Part shown: positions 1 through 8,632 of the stretch, one piece after another | Position numbering within the stretch: the stretch's first letter is position 1 | Layout: each line of letters starts with the position of its first letter | Assembly: GCF_000262305.1 (NCBI RefSeq) | Contig: NC_017910.1 | Span: forward strand, 2,976,001 to 3,040,000 | Direction: 5' to 3' | Length of the DNA stretch: 64,000 bases | DNA from: Shimwellia blattae DSM 4481 = NBRC 105725 | GTDB taxonomy: Bacteria; Pseudomonadota; Gammaproteobacteria; Enterobacterales; Enterobacteriaceae | Position numbers and translations under genes: made by a program | Notes under the pieces: model-generated | Told to the model about the DNA's origin: nothing | Databases searched by the model: none | The model's input: only the letters and a program-made list of their open reading frames with translations

Positions 1-50
1 ATCGTCAGGCGGCGCCCAAGGCCCTGAGTGGTTTCAACTGAAACTTGCAT
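1..50 (-). CDS. tig: Trigger factor, N-terminal fragment (cut by window edge)
   Basis: The minus strand from position 50 reads MQVSVETTQGLGRR and onward, which is the start of trigger factor, the ribosome-associated peptidyl-prolyl isomerase and chaperone that meets nascent chains at the exit tunnel. Only 16 codons lie inside the window, so nothing can be said about the rest of the protein. It follows bolA on the same strand, the order found in E. coli (bolA, tig, clpP, clpX, lon). Confidence 0.9.
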   Translation of the reverse strand, partial: MQVSVETTQGLGRRLT

Positions 51-316
51 CTTGTTACCTCAAAAAATCACAGTGCTCGGTCAACTCCGGAAGCCCCGTC
101 AGGGTACCTCACGAAACCGGGATGTCTTCGTCGTAGTCAGAACACATTCCCTGTCGCCAGAATCATCCCGAATACAATCCGAAAAATAAGACGCAGCATT
201 ATAGCGGCATCACATTAGTGAGTCGAGAACGGTGATACCCCGCAGTGCGGCGCATTTCACAGTTCCCGCCCTCCTGAGTCTGAAATGAAACGGAAACAAG
301 TAGCTTTCAGACAAAA
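51..316 (-). promoter_or_regulatory. tig upstream region
   Basis: This stretch lies between the bolA terminator and the tig start codon, and should hold the tig promoter and leader. I found no open frame that looks like a gene and no operator I can name. Confidence 0.4.
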
Positions 317-342
317 TAAAACGGCCCGCAGGCCGTTTTTTG
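317..342 (-). terminator. Terminator downstream of bolA
   Basis: A 9-bp perfect stem (318-326 with 331-339) and 4-nt loop is flanked by A/T runs on both sides. On the minus strand it ends in TTTTATTTT and lies about 60 bp past the bolA stop. It could work in both directions. Confidence 0.8.
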
Positions 343-398
343 CTTTTCTGCGCCACGCAACATACTGGAAAAGTCTGTTACGTTGCAACCCGAACGCG

Positions 399-716
399 TC
401 AGGCAATAGAGCCTGCACCGCGGCAAGGCGGCGACGCTGACAGCGTATCCTCCAGCGCGCTCCACTCTTTTGGCGTGTAAGTATGTAACGCCAGCGCGTG
501 GACCGTGTTTGCCAGCTCGTCACTTAATGTACCGTAAATCAGGCGATGTCGGTTCAGAAAGCGCTCACCGGTAAAGCGATCGCTTACCAGTACCACTTTG
601 AAATGACTTTCAGAGCCCGCGGGAACATTGTGACGATAACTTTCATCGGTAACTTCCAGGAACACGGGGTCGAATGCTGTCTTTAATTTTGCTTCTATCT
701 GCTCGCGTACCATCAT
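399..716 (-). CDS. bolA: BolA family morphogene / stress regulator
   Basis: 105 residues, the same length as E. coli BolA, with the family core ESYRHNVPAGSESHFKVVLV (about residues 25-45) and the GERFLNRHR segment. BolA is a small KH-like protein that binds monothiol glutaredoxin/iron-sulfur partners and acts on cell-shape genes in stationary phase. The start chosen is the first of two adjacent ATG codons, which follows a GAGGAG Shine-Dalgarno. A C-terminal extension ending SPPCRGAGSIA is preserved. It is divergent from yajG and upstream of tig. Confidence 0.97.
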   Translation of the reverse strand: MMVREQIEAKLKTAFDPVFLEVTDESYRHNVPAGSESHFKVVLVSDRFTGERFLNRHRLIYGTLSDELANTVHALALHTYTPKEWSALEDTLSASPPCRGAGSIA

Positions 717-760
717 AATGTTCTCCTCAACATCACTGAGATGCCACCCATCTCGTTAAA

Positions 761-790
761 TATTAGCCGCTTTTACCGCTTCCATTGCGG
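761..790 (-). promoter_or_regulatory. Gearbox-type promoter for bolA
   Basis: On the minus strand the motif CGGCTAATA (761-769) is preceded at 15 bp by CCGCAA (785-790). The published bolA gearbox promoter has CGGCTAGTA and CTGCAA with similar spacing, and drives growth-rate-inverse, RpoS-linked expression. The assignment is by motif only; the transcription start was not determined. Confidence 0.6.
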
Positions 791-1016
791 CACGATAGTA
801 AATATTTGCAGTTCCCGGCACCAGGAAAGCCTGTTCTCATGTTATACCCTCGATTACCCTCCGGTTTCTTGTGTTATTTTTTAGTAAACGACCTGAGTGC
901 TTAAAAAGAGAACAATTCAGCATAAAATAGCCGCTATTCCAGGTGCTGAGCATCCGAGGCGGTGTTATGATGGCGGCGTTTTTATAAATGCTACCAGGCA
1001 CAAAGAGATACACAAC

Positions 1017-1595
1017 ATGCTAAAAAGATTGCTCGTTCCCTTCGTTGCACTGTTTATGCTGGCAGGTTGCGCTACCCCGCCAACAACGATTGACGTCTCC
1101 CCGAAAATCACCCTCCCCCAGCAGGATCCGAGCCTGATGGGTGTCACTATCAGCATTAATGGTGCCGATCAACGTTCCGATCAGGCGCTGGCGAAAGTGA
1201 CCCGGAATAACCAGCTGGTGACACTGACCCCAAGCCGCGATCTGCGTTTTCTGCTCCAGGAAGTGCTGGAAAAACAGATGGCCGCCCGTGGCTATATGAT
1301 TGGCCCGAACGGTTCTGCGAATCTGCAAATTGTGGTGAATCAGCTCTATGCGAACGTCTCCCAGGGTGACGTGCGCTATAACATCGCCACCACCGCCAAT
1401 ATCGCTATTCTGGTCACCGCTCAGAACGGCAATAAGCTGACGAAAAACTACCGCGCAAACTACAACGTGGAAGGTGCCTTCCTGGCCAGCAATAAAAATA
1501 TCGCCGAGGCTGTTAACTCCGTGTTAACAGATACCATCACTGATATGGCTCAGGACACCAGCGTTCACGACTTCATTAAACAGAACGCCCGTTAA
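1017..1595 (+). CDS. yajG: YajG family outer-membrane-type lipoprotein
   Basis: 192 residues beginning MLKRLLVPFVALF, with lipobox LAGC placing the lipidated cysteine at residue 18. The rest matches E. coli YajG, including TLPQQDPSLMG and the conserved end HDFIKQNAR. The molecular role is not known; the family has a DUF799-like fold and is predicted periplasmic. The frame is open back to 897, but the ATG at 1017 is chosen because it gives a proper signal peptide and follows an AAAGAGA ribosome site. It sits just upstream of ampG, as in E. coli. Confidence 0.93.
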   Translation: MLKRLLVPFVALFMLAGCATPPTTIDVSPKITLPQQDPSLMGVTISINGADQRSDQALAKVTRNNQLVTLTPSRDLRFLLQEVLEKQMAARGYMIGPNGSANLQIVVNQLYANVSQGDVRYNIATTANIAILVTAQNGNKLTKNYRANYNVEGAFLASNKNIAEAVNSVLTDTITDMAQDTSVHDFIKQNAR

Positions 1596-1642
1596 TTGCC
1601 ATTACGCTGGCCCGAAACACCGGGCCAGCTACCGAGTACGCC

Positions 1643-3136
1643 ATGCCCAGCCATTATCTACGAATATTTCAGCAACCCAAATCAGCCATTCTGCTTATTC
1701 TGGGCTTCTCTTCCGGCCTTCCCCTGGCCCTGACTTCCGGCACGCTTCAGGCCTGGATGACCGTTGAAAACATTGACCTGAAAACCATCGGTTTTTTCTC
1801 GCTGGTGGGGCAGGCTTATGTGTTTAAGTTTCTCTGGTCCCCCCTGATGGACCGCTACACCCCGCCCCTGCTGGGGCGCCGCCGCGGGTGGTTACTGATA
1901 ACCCAGATCCTGTTACTGCTGGCTATTGTCGGCATGGGGTTTATGAGCCCCGCCTCGCACCTGCGCTGGATGGCAGCCCTGGCCGTGGTGGTGGCGTTCT
2001 GCTCTGCCTCTCAGGATATTGTTTTTGATGCCTGGAAAACCGATGTGCTGACACCGGAAGAGCGCGGCAGCGGTGCGGCGATAAGCGTGCTGGGTTACCG
2101 CCTGGCGATGCTGGTTTCCGGCGGGCTGGCCCTGTGGCTGGCTGACCGCTATCTGGGCTGGCAGGCCACCTACTGGCTGATGGCCGCGCTGCTGATCCCC
2201 TGTATTATTGCCACCCTGCTGGCGCCAGAGCCGTCAGATGTTATTCCGGCGCCGCGCTCCCTGGAGCAGGCGGTACTGGCCCCGCTGAAAGATTTCTTCG
2301 GGCGCAACAACGCCTGGCTCATTTTGATGCTGATTGTGATGTACAAGCTGGGCGATGCCTTCGCCATGAGCCTGACCACCACGTTTCTGATCCGTGGCCT
2401 GGGGTTTGACGCGGGCGAAGTGGGGGTGGTTAACAAAACCCTCGGGCTGTTTGCCACCATTGTCGGCGCCCTGGCAGGCGGGGTACTGATGCAGCGGCTG
2501 ACCCTGTTCCGCGCCCTGCTTATCTTCGGGATCTTACAGGGGGTATCGAATGCCGGTTACTGGCTGCTGTCGGTGACCGACAAGCATATGGTCACCATGG
2601 CCTGCGCGGTCTTCTTTGAAAACCTGTGCGGCGGTATGGGCACCGCAGCGTTTGTGGCCCTGCTGATGACCCTGTGCAACAAGTCGTTTTCCGCCACCCA
2701 GTTTGCCCTGCTCAGCGCCCTCTCGGCCGTAGGGCGGGTCTATGTGGGGCCGATTGCGGGCTGGTTTGTTGAGGCCCACGGCTGGCCAACGTTTTATCTG
2801 TTCTCCGTTATTGCGGCCGTGCCGGGTATTCTGCTGTTGCTGGTCTGTCGCAGAACGCTGGAATATACCCGGCTGACAGAGCACTTTATGCCGCGGCGCT
2901 ATTTTGCCGGTGCCTACCGGGTGGCGCTGCGCATGCTGATGGCCTGCTGCGCGGTACTGGCCGTGTGGCTGGTGCTGCTGGCCCTTTCCGGGCTGGGTAT
3001 CACGCTCTTTGCCGACACCAGCCTGCTGCCGGAGGTGGCGTTGTGGCTGGGTATCGCCGGTATTCTGTATGGTACAGGGCTGGATATTGTGGCGCTGCGC
3101 CGGGAGTCCATGGCCGCCCGCGATCCCCAATCCTGA
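1643..3136 (+). CDS. ampG: AmpG muropeptide permease
   Basis: 497 residues, close to the usual 491, made almost wholly of hydrophobic helices in the major-facilitator fold. The N-terminal block SGLPLALTSGTLQAWM and the conserved DAWKTDVL and KLGDAFAMSLTTTFL segments identify AmpG. It imports GlcNAc-anhydro-MurNAc muropeptides from the periplasm during wall recycling, and supplies the signal for ampC induction where an ampR/ampC pair exists. The C-terminal 60 residues differ most from E. coli. It lies 47 bp after yajG, so co-transcription is likely. Confidence 0.96.
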   Translation: MPSHYLRIFQQPKSAILLILGFSSGLPLALTSGTLQAWMTVENIDLKTIGFFSLVGQAYVFKFLWSPLMDRYTPPLLGRRRGWLLITQILLLLAIVGMGFMSPASHLRWMAALAVVVAFCSASQDIVFDAWKTDVLTPEERGSGAAISVLGYRLAMLVSGGLALWLADRYLGWQATYWLMAALLIPCIIATLLAPEPSDVIPAPRSLEQAVLAPLKDFFGRNNAWLILMLIVMYKLGDAFAMSLTTTFLIRGLGFDAGEVGVVNKTLGLFATIVGALAGGVLMQRLTLFRALLIFGILQGVSNAGYWLLSVTDKHMVTMACAVFFENLCGGMGTAAFVALLMTLCNKSFSATQFALLSALSAVGRVYVGPIAGWFVEAHGWPTFYLFSVIAAVPGILLLLVCRRTLEYTRLTEHFMPRRYFAGAYRVALRMLMACCAVLAVWLVLLALSGLGITLFADTSLLPEVALWLGIAGILYGTGLDIVALRRESMAARDPQS

Positions 3137-3155
3137 CTGCCCGAAGCGGCACCGG

Positions 3156-3185
3156 AAAAAGACTGCTGCGGCAGTCTTTTTTTAT
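3156..3185 (+). terminator. Terminator after ampG
   Basis: GACTGC (3161-3166) pairs with GCAGTC (3171-3176) around a 4-nt loop. The stem is extended by A-T pairs and followed by eight T residues. Confidence 0.88.
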
Positions 3186-3688
3186 TTATTAAATTAATTC
3201 AGTAAAAAATTAACCTGGTTCCGGCGATATTTCGCTGCGGATAATAACATAGAGCAATTAATACGGTTAAATATTCACCTACCCGTTCTGCGGATAATTG
3301 CGTTTTCGTGCGGAAATAACGCCATCAAATAATAAAACGGGCGAAAGTTAATTTTTTTGGTTTCTCGATTCAGCCACGTAGATTTTATTTTCCCCGTGCG
3401 GTTCGCCGTTTATTTTGTTTTGAGATTGTTAATAATTTGTGCTTATTTGTTATTGGTTATACCAATTTACATTGCAGCAATAACGATCCGTCCCGTTTGG
3501 TTATAACACCAGGCATCCCGCTGTATCGGCTCACGTTTTATCACATCTGGCAACAGCTGAGATACACTTCCCATAAAGTGCAACACCACACTGACAACAT
3601 GCCAATTGTATTTACAGTAATGTAACCATCCCGTAAAATACCCGCACACCTTAAAGTCACCACTCCCTCCTGGAATTGAGGTCGTTCA
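3186..3688 (+). promoter_or_regulatory. cyoA upstream regulatory region
   Basis: About 500 bp without a gene, AT-rich, ahead of the cytochrome bo3 operon. It holds several GTTAAT-type half sites that resemble ArcA recognition elements (3209-3214 in reverse, 3347-3352, 3426-3435). ArcA and Fnr repression of cyo under low oxygen is established in E. coli; the site calls here are by eye. The size of the leader is similar to that of E. coli. Confidence 0.5.
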
Positions 3689-4642
3689 ATGAGACTCAGG
3701 AAATACAATAAAAATTTGGGATTGTTGTCATTAATCGCAGGCGCTGTGTTACTCAGCGGCTGTGATTCTGCACTTCTCAATCCAAAAGGACAGATTGGAC
3801 TGGAGCAACGCTCACTGATACTGACGGCCTTCGGCCTGATGTTGATTGTCGTGATTCCCGCCGTCTTAATGGCCATTGGTTTCGCCTGGAAGTACCGCGC
3901 GAGCAACAAAGATGCCAAGTATAGCCCTAACTGGTCACACTCCAACAAAGTGGAAGCTGTGGTCTGGACGGTGCCTATTCTTATCATCCTGTTCCTGGCG
4001 GTGCTGACCTGGAAAACCACTCACTCGCTCGAACCCAGCAAACCGCTGGCTCACGATGAAAAACCAATCACCATTGAGGTGGTTGCTATGGACTGGAAAT
4101 GGTTCTTTATCTATCCGGAACAGGGCATCGCCACGGTAAATGAAATAGCTTTCCCGGCGAACACCCCGGTGGAGTTTAAAGTGACCTCCAACTCGGTGAT
4201 GAACTCCTTCTTCATTCCGCGCCTCGGCAGCCAGATCTACGCCATGGCCGGTATGCAGACCCGTCTCCACCTGATTGCTAACGAACCGGGCACCTATAAC
4301 GGCATCTCCGCCAGTTATAGCGGTGCGGGCTTCTCCGGCATGAAGTTTGATGCGATTGCCACGCCGGATCGCGCTGGTTTTGACCAGTGGGTGGCGAAAG
4401 TGAAGCAATCAGCACAAACCATGAACGACATGGACACCTACGAAAAACTGGCCGCGCCGAGTGAGTACAACAAAGTGGAATACTTCTCCAGCGTCAAGCC
4501 GGGCCTGTTCGTGGATGTTATCAACAAGTTCATGAGCCACGGGGATAACGGCATGAAGATGGAAGAGCATCCTGCCGCTGAGCATAACGCTCATGAAGGG
4601 ATGGAAGGTATGGACATGAGTCACGGGCAAGCCGCTCACTAA
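3689..4642 (+). CDS. cyoA: Cytochrome bo3 ubiquinol oxidase subunit II
   Basis: 317 residues. An N-terminal lipoprotein signal ends LLSGC (lipidated Cys 25). Two membrane helices follow (about 45-70 and 90-110), then a periplasmic cupredoxin domain without the CuA ligands, as expected of a quinol oxidase. The block VVAMDWKWFFIYPEQGIATV is diagnostic. A His/Met-rich tail (EGMEGMDMSHGQAAH) is retained. The ATG at 3689 follows a GAGG site. It is the first gene of cyoABCDE. Confidence 0.97.
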   Translation: MRLRKYNKNLGLLSLIAGAVLLSGCDSALLNPKGQIGLEQRSLILTAFGLMLIVVIPAVLMAIGFAWKYRASNKDAKYSPNWSHSNKVEAVVWTVPILIILFLAVLTWKTTHSLEPSKPLAHDEKPITIEVVAMDWKWFFIYPEQGIATVNEIAFPANTPVEFKVTSNSVMNSFFIPRLGSQIYAMAGMQTRLHLIANEPGTYNGISASYSGAGFSGMKFDAIATPDRAGFDQWVAKVKQSAQTMNDMDTYEKLAAPSEYNKVEYFSSVKPGLFVDVINKFMSHGDNGMKMEEHPAAEHNAHEGMEGMDMSHGQAAH

Positions 4643-4661
4643 GGGGCCGAGGAATATAACA

Positions 4662-6653
4662 ATGTTCGGAAAACTTACACTGGATGCGATCCCCTTCCAT
4701 GAACCAATTATCATGGTTACGGTGGCCGCAATTATCGTCGGGGGACTGGCGATACTGGCACTGATCACTTACTTCGGTAAGTGGTCCTGGCTATGGAACG
4801 AGTGGCTGACCTCGGTCGACCACAAACGCCTGGGGATTATGTATATCATCGTCGCCATCGTGATGTTGCTGCGCGGCTTTGCCGACGCCGTCATGATGCG
4901 CAGCCAGCAGGCGCTGGCCTCGGCGGGTGAAGCCGGGTTCCTGCCGCCTCACCACTACGATCAGGTCTTCACCGCCCACGGCGTTATCATGATCTTCTTC
5001 GTGGCGATGCCGTTTGTTATCGGCCTGATGAACCTGGTGGTGCCGTTACAGATCGGTGCCCGCGACGTGGCCTACCCGTTCCTTAACAACCTGAGCTTCT
5101 GGTTTACGGTTGTCGGGGTGATTCTGGTGAACGTCTCGCTGGGTGTGGGTGAATTTGCCCAGACGGGCTGGCTGGCCTATCCGCCGCTGTCGGGGGCAGA
5201 GTACAGTCCTGGCGTAGGGGTAGACTACTGGATCTGGAGTCTCCAGCTTTCCGGTGTTGGTACTACGCTTACCGGGATTAACTTCTTCGTTACCATTCTG
5301 AAGATGCGCGCCCCGGGCATGACCATGTTCAAGATGCCGGTCTTTACCTGGGCATCCCTGTGCGCCAACATCCTGATTATTGCCTCATTCCCGATTTTAA
5401 CTGTCACCATCGCACTGCTGACCCTGGATCGCTATCTGGGCACCCATTTCTTCACCAACGATATGGGCGGCAACATGATGATGTACATCAACCTGATCTG
5501 GGCCTGGGGCCATCCGGAAGTGTACATTCTGATCCTGCCGGTGTTCGGTGTGTTCTCTGAAATCGTGGCCACCTTCTCCCGTAAACGCCTGTTTGGTTAT
5601 ACCTCTCTGGTGTGGGCGACGGTGTGTATCACCCTGCTGTCGTTTATCGTCTGGCTGCACCACTTCTTTACCATGGGCGCCGGGGCGAACGTTAACGCCT
5701 TCTTTGGTATCACCACCATGATTATCGCCATCCCGACCGGGGTGAAGATTTTCAACTGGCTGTTCACCATGTACCAGGGCCGCATCATCTTCAACTCGGC
5801 GATGCTGTGGACCATTGGCTTTATCGTCACCTTTACCGTTGGCGGGATGACCGGGGTACTGCTGGCCGTTCCGGGTGCGGACTTTGTGCTGCATAACAGT
5901 CTGTTCCTGATTGCCCACTTCCATAACGTTATTATCGGTGGTGTGGTGTTCGGGTGCTTCGCCGGTATGACCTACTGGTGGCCGAAGGCGTTTGGTTACA
6001 CCCTCAACGAAACCTGGGGCAAACGTGCCTTCTGGTGCTGGATTATCGGCTTCTTCGTGGCCTTTATGCCGCTGTATGCGCTGGGCTTCATGGGGATGAC
6101 CCGCCGCCTGAGCCAGCAGATTGACCCGCAGTTCCACACCATGCTGATCGTGGCCGCCTGCGGTGCTGCGCTGATTGCGCTGGGGATCCTGTGCCTGATT
6201 ATTCAGATCATCGTCTCTGTGCGTGACCGCGAGCAAAACCGCGATCTGACCGGTGACCCGTGGGGCGGTCGTACCCTGGAGTGGGCCACCTCTTCCCCGC
6301 CGCCGTTCTACAACTTTGCCATTGTTCCGCAGGTTGATGAGCGCGACGAGTTCTGGGAAATGAAAGAAAAAGGCACGGCCTACAAACAGCCTGCCCGTTA
6401 TGAAGAAGTGCATATGCCGAGAAACAGCGCCGCCGGTATGGTTATCGCCGCCTTCGCTACGGTATTTGGTTTCGCCATGATCTGGCATATCTGGTGGCTG
6501 GCTATCGTCGGTTTCGCCGGGATTGTGGTGACATGGATTGTGAAGAGCTTCGACGAAGACGTGGATTACTACGTTCCGGTTGCTGAAGTCGAGAAGATCG
6601 AAAACCAGCATTTCGCCGAAATTACTAAAGCAGGGCTGAAAAATGGCAACTGA
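4662..6653 (+). CDS. cyoB: Cytochrome bo3 ubiquinol oxidase subunit I
   Basis: 663 residues, the E. coli length. This is the catalytic haem-copper subunit that reduces oxygen to water and pumps protons. Visible signatures are HPEVYILILP (CuB histidine cross-linked to tyrosine), the HHFFTMG pair of CuB histidines, the HFHNV haem-ligand region and the SVDHKRLGIMYI N-terminus with its quinol-site surroundings. Fifteen membrane helices are expected. It starts 19 bp after cyoA and its end overlaps the cyoC start by 11 bp, which suggests translational coupling. Confidence 0.98.
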   Translation: MFGKLTLDAIPFHEPIIMVTVAAIIVGGLAILALITYFGKWSWLWNEWLTSVDHKRLGIMYIIVAIVMLLRGFADAVMMRSQQALASAGEAGFLPPHHYDQVFTAHGVIMIFFVAMPFVIGLMNLVVPLQIGARDVAYPFLNNLSFWFTVVGVILVNVSLGVGEFAQTGWLAYPPLSGAEYSPGVGVDYWIWSLQLSGVGTTLTGINFFVTILKMRAPGMTMFKMPVFTWASLCANILIIASFPILTVTIALLTLDRYLGTHFFTNDMGGNMMMYINLIWAWGHPEVYILILPVFGVFSEIVATFSRKRLFGYTSLVWATVCITLLSFIVWLHHFFTMGAGANVNAFFGITTMIIAIPTGVKIFNWLFTMYQGRIIFNSAMLWTIGFIVTFTVGGMTGVLLAVPGADFVLHNSLFLIAHFHNVIIGGVVFGCFAGMTYWWPKAFGYTLNETWGKRAFWCWIIGFFVAFMPLYALGFMGMTRRLSQQIDPQFHTMLIVAACGAALIALGILCLIIQIIVSVRDREQNRDLTGDPWGGRTLEWATSSPPPFYNFAIVPQVDERDEFWEMKEKGTAYKQPARYEEVHMPRNSAAGMVIAAFATVFGFAMIWHIWWLAIVGFAGIVVTWIVKSFDEDVDYYVPVAEVEKIENQHFAEITKAGLKNGN

Positions 6654-7257
6654 TACTCTGACCAACGCGCACGCCCATGCGCATGATCACGGGCACCACG
6701 ATGCGGGATCCAATAAGGTTTTTGGGTTCTGGATCTACCTGATGAGCGACTGCATCCTGTTCGCCTGTCTGTTCGCCACTTACGCGGTTCTGGTGAACGG
6801 CACTGCGGGCGGCCCAACCGGTAAGGACATTTTTGAACTGCCGTTCGTACTGGTTGAGACCTTCCTGCTGTTGTTCAGCTCCATCACCTACGGCATGGCG
6901 GCTATCGCCATGCACAAAGGCAACAAGAGCCAGGTTATCTCCTGGCTGGCGCTGACCTTCCTGTTCGGGGCCGGGTTTATCGGGATGGAAATCTATGAAT
7001 TCCACCACCTGATTGCCGAAGGCTTTGGCCCGGATCGTAGCGGTTTCCTCTCTGCGTTCTTTGCACTGGTGGGCACCCACGGTCTGCACGTGACCTCTGG
7101 CCTGCTGTGGATGGCAGTGCTGATGGTGCAGATCTCGCGCCGCGGCCTGACCGCCACTAACCGCACCCGGATCATGTGCCTGAGCCTGTTCTGGCACTTC
7201 CTGGATGTGGTGTGGATTTGTGTGTTCTCTGTAGTGTATCTGATGGGGGCCATGTAA
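6643..7257 (+). CDS. cyoC: Cytochrome bo3 ubiquinol oxidase subunit III
   Basis: 204 residues with five hydrophobic helices and the segments FGFWIYLMSDCILFACLF and HFLDVVWICVFS typical of haem-copper oxidase subunit III. The N-terminus carries a histidine cluster (NAHAHAHDHGHHD). The subunit stabilises the oxidase core. The start lies inside the last codons of cyoB and the stop TAA shares one base with the ATG of cyoD. Confidence 0.97.
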   Translation: MATDTLTNAHAHAHDHGHHDAGSNKVFGFWIYLMSDCILFACLFATYAVLVNGTAGGPTGKDIFELPFVLVETFLLLFSSITYGMAAIAMHKGNKSQVISWLALTFLFGAGFIGMEIYEFHHLIAEGFGPDRSGFLSAFFALVGTHGLHVTSGLLWMAVLMVQISRRGLTATNRTRIMCLSLFWHFLDVVWICVFSVVYLMGAM

Positions 7258-7586
7258 TGAGTCATACAACTGATCAACACGGCGCGTCCCACGGTAGCGT
7301 TAAGACCTATATGACCGGGTTTATCCTGTCGATTATTCTGACAGTTATCCCGTTCTGGATGGTGATGAATGGCACTGCGTCGCACGCGGCTATTCTCGGC
7401 ACTGTCCTGGTTACCGCCGTGGTACAGATTCTGGTCCATCTGGTCTGCTTCCTGCATATGAATACCTCATCTGAGGAGCGCTGGAACCTGACGGCCTTTA
7501 TCTTTACCGCCATTATCATCGCTATTGTCGTAGTCGGCTCCATCTGGATCATGTGGAACCTGAACTACAACATGATGCTTCACTAA
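7257..7586 (+). CDS. cyoD: Cytochrome bo3 ubiquinol oxidase subunit IV
   Basis: 109 residues with three membrane helices, ending WIMWNLNYNMMLH as in E. coli. It is the small accessory subunit that helps assemble the CuB centre of subunit I. The ATG overlaps the cyoC stop by one base. The reading frame is open further upstream, but those codons lie inside cyoC and do not resemble the family. Confidence 0.96.
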   Translation: MSHTTDQHGASHGSVKTYMTGFILSIILTVIPFWMVMNGTASHAAILGTVLVTAVVQILVHLVCFLHMNTSSEERWNLTAFIFTAIIIAIVVVGSIWIMWNLNYNMMLH

Positions 7587-7597
7587 GAGCGGCGAAA

Positions 7598-8485
7598 ATG
7601 ATTAAGCAATACCTGCAAGTTACGAAACCAGGCATTATTTTCGGGAATTTAATCTCGGTCATTGGCGGCTTTTTACTCGCCGCCAAAGGCCAGATTGACT
7701 ATCCCCTCTTCCTGTTCACCCTGGCGGGCGTGTCCATGGTGGTGGCGTCCGGTTGTGTTTACAACAACGTCATCGACCGGGATATCGACCGCAAGATGGA
7801 AAGGACGAAGAACCGGGTGCTGGTAAAAGGCCTGATCTCGCCGGAAATGTCGCTGGTGTACGCCACTGTGTTGGGTATTGCTGGCTTCACTACGCTGTGG
7901 TTTGGCGCAAACCCGCTGGCCATGTGGCTGTCGGTGATGGGCTTTGTGGTTTATGTGGGGCTCTACAGCCTGTATATGAAGCGCAAGTCCGTCTATGGCA
8001 CCCTGATTGGTAGCCTGTCCGGCGCGGCGCCGCCGGTTATTGGTTACTGCGCGGTCACCGGTGAGTTTGATACCGGTGCGGCAATTCTGCTGGCGATTTT
8101 CAGCCTCTGGCAGATGCCGCACTCCTACGCCATCGCCATTTTCCGCTTTAAGGATTATCAGGCGGCCAATATTCCGGTATTACCGGTGGTGAAAGGGATT
8201 TCTGTCGCGAAAAACCACATCACGCTGTACATCATTGCTTTTATGGTCGCGACCCTGATGCTGTCTCTTGGGGGCTATGCCGGGTATAAATACCTGGTCG
8301 TCGCCGCCGCTGTCAGCGTCTGGTGGCTGGGCATGGCGCTTTCCGGTTACAAAACCGCAAACGACAAAGTCTGGGCGCGCAAGCTGTTCGTGTTCTCCAT
8401 TGTGGCGATCACCTCCCTGAGCGTGATGATGTCCGTTGACTTTATGGTGCCAGATACCCATAACCTGGTCGCCTGGGTCCGGTAA
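7598..8485 (+). CDS. cyoE: Protohaem IX farnesyltransferase (haem O synthase)
   Basis: 295 residues of UbiA-type prenyltransferase with about nine helices. The prenyl-diphosphate binding motif NNVIDRDIDRKMERT is visible near residues 60-75, and the second conserved region is FSLWQMPHSYAIAIFRFKDY. It adds a farnesyl group to haem B to make the haem O that bo3 oxidase needs, which explains its place as the last cyo gene. The ATG at 7598 is chosen over upstream in-frame codons that lie within cyoD. Confidence 0.97.
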   Translation: MIKQYLQVTKPGIIFGNLISVIGGFLLAAKGQIDYPLFLFTLAGVSMVVASGCVYNNVIDRDIDRKMERTKNRVLVKGLISPEMSLVYATVLGIAGFTTLWFGANPLAMWLSVMGFVVYVGLYSLYMKRKSVYGTLIGSLSGAAPPVIGYCAVTGEFDTGAAILLAIFSLWQMPHSYAIAIFRFKDYQAANIPVLPVVKGISVAKNHITLYIIAFMVATLMLSLGGYAGYKYLVVAAAVSVWWLGMALSGYKTANDKVWARKLFVFSIVAITSLSVMMSVDFMVPDTHNLVAWVR

Positions 8486-8500
8486 GCCGGCAAACCACTA

Positions 8501-8527
8501 AAAGGGCGCATCAGCGCCCTTTTTTAT
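8501..8527 (+). terminator. Terminator of the cyo operon
   Basis: AAAGGGCGC (8501-8509) pairs with GCGCCCTTT (8514-8522) around ATCA, followed by a T run. Confidence 0.92.
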
Positions 8528-8632
8528 TATTAAAATCAGTGAGAAATCCCTGTAATATTTAGTCATTAACCGGCCATTTACCCACCCCCTCCCCCGCACT
8601 ACACTAGAGTCGGTTTTTTATCTGAGGTCCCA

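Noticed and set aside
897..1016. Longer yajG start at a GTG
   Set aside because: It would bury the lipoprotein signal peptide 40 residues inside the protein.
5397..6665. Long open frame antisense to cyoB (over 400 codons)
   Set aside because: Its composition (many Gly, His, Arg and Asp) is that expected on the opposite strand of a GC-rich membrane-protein gene; no start site or similarity.
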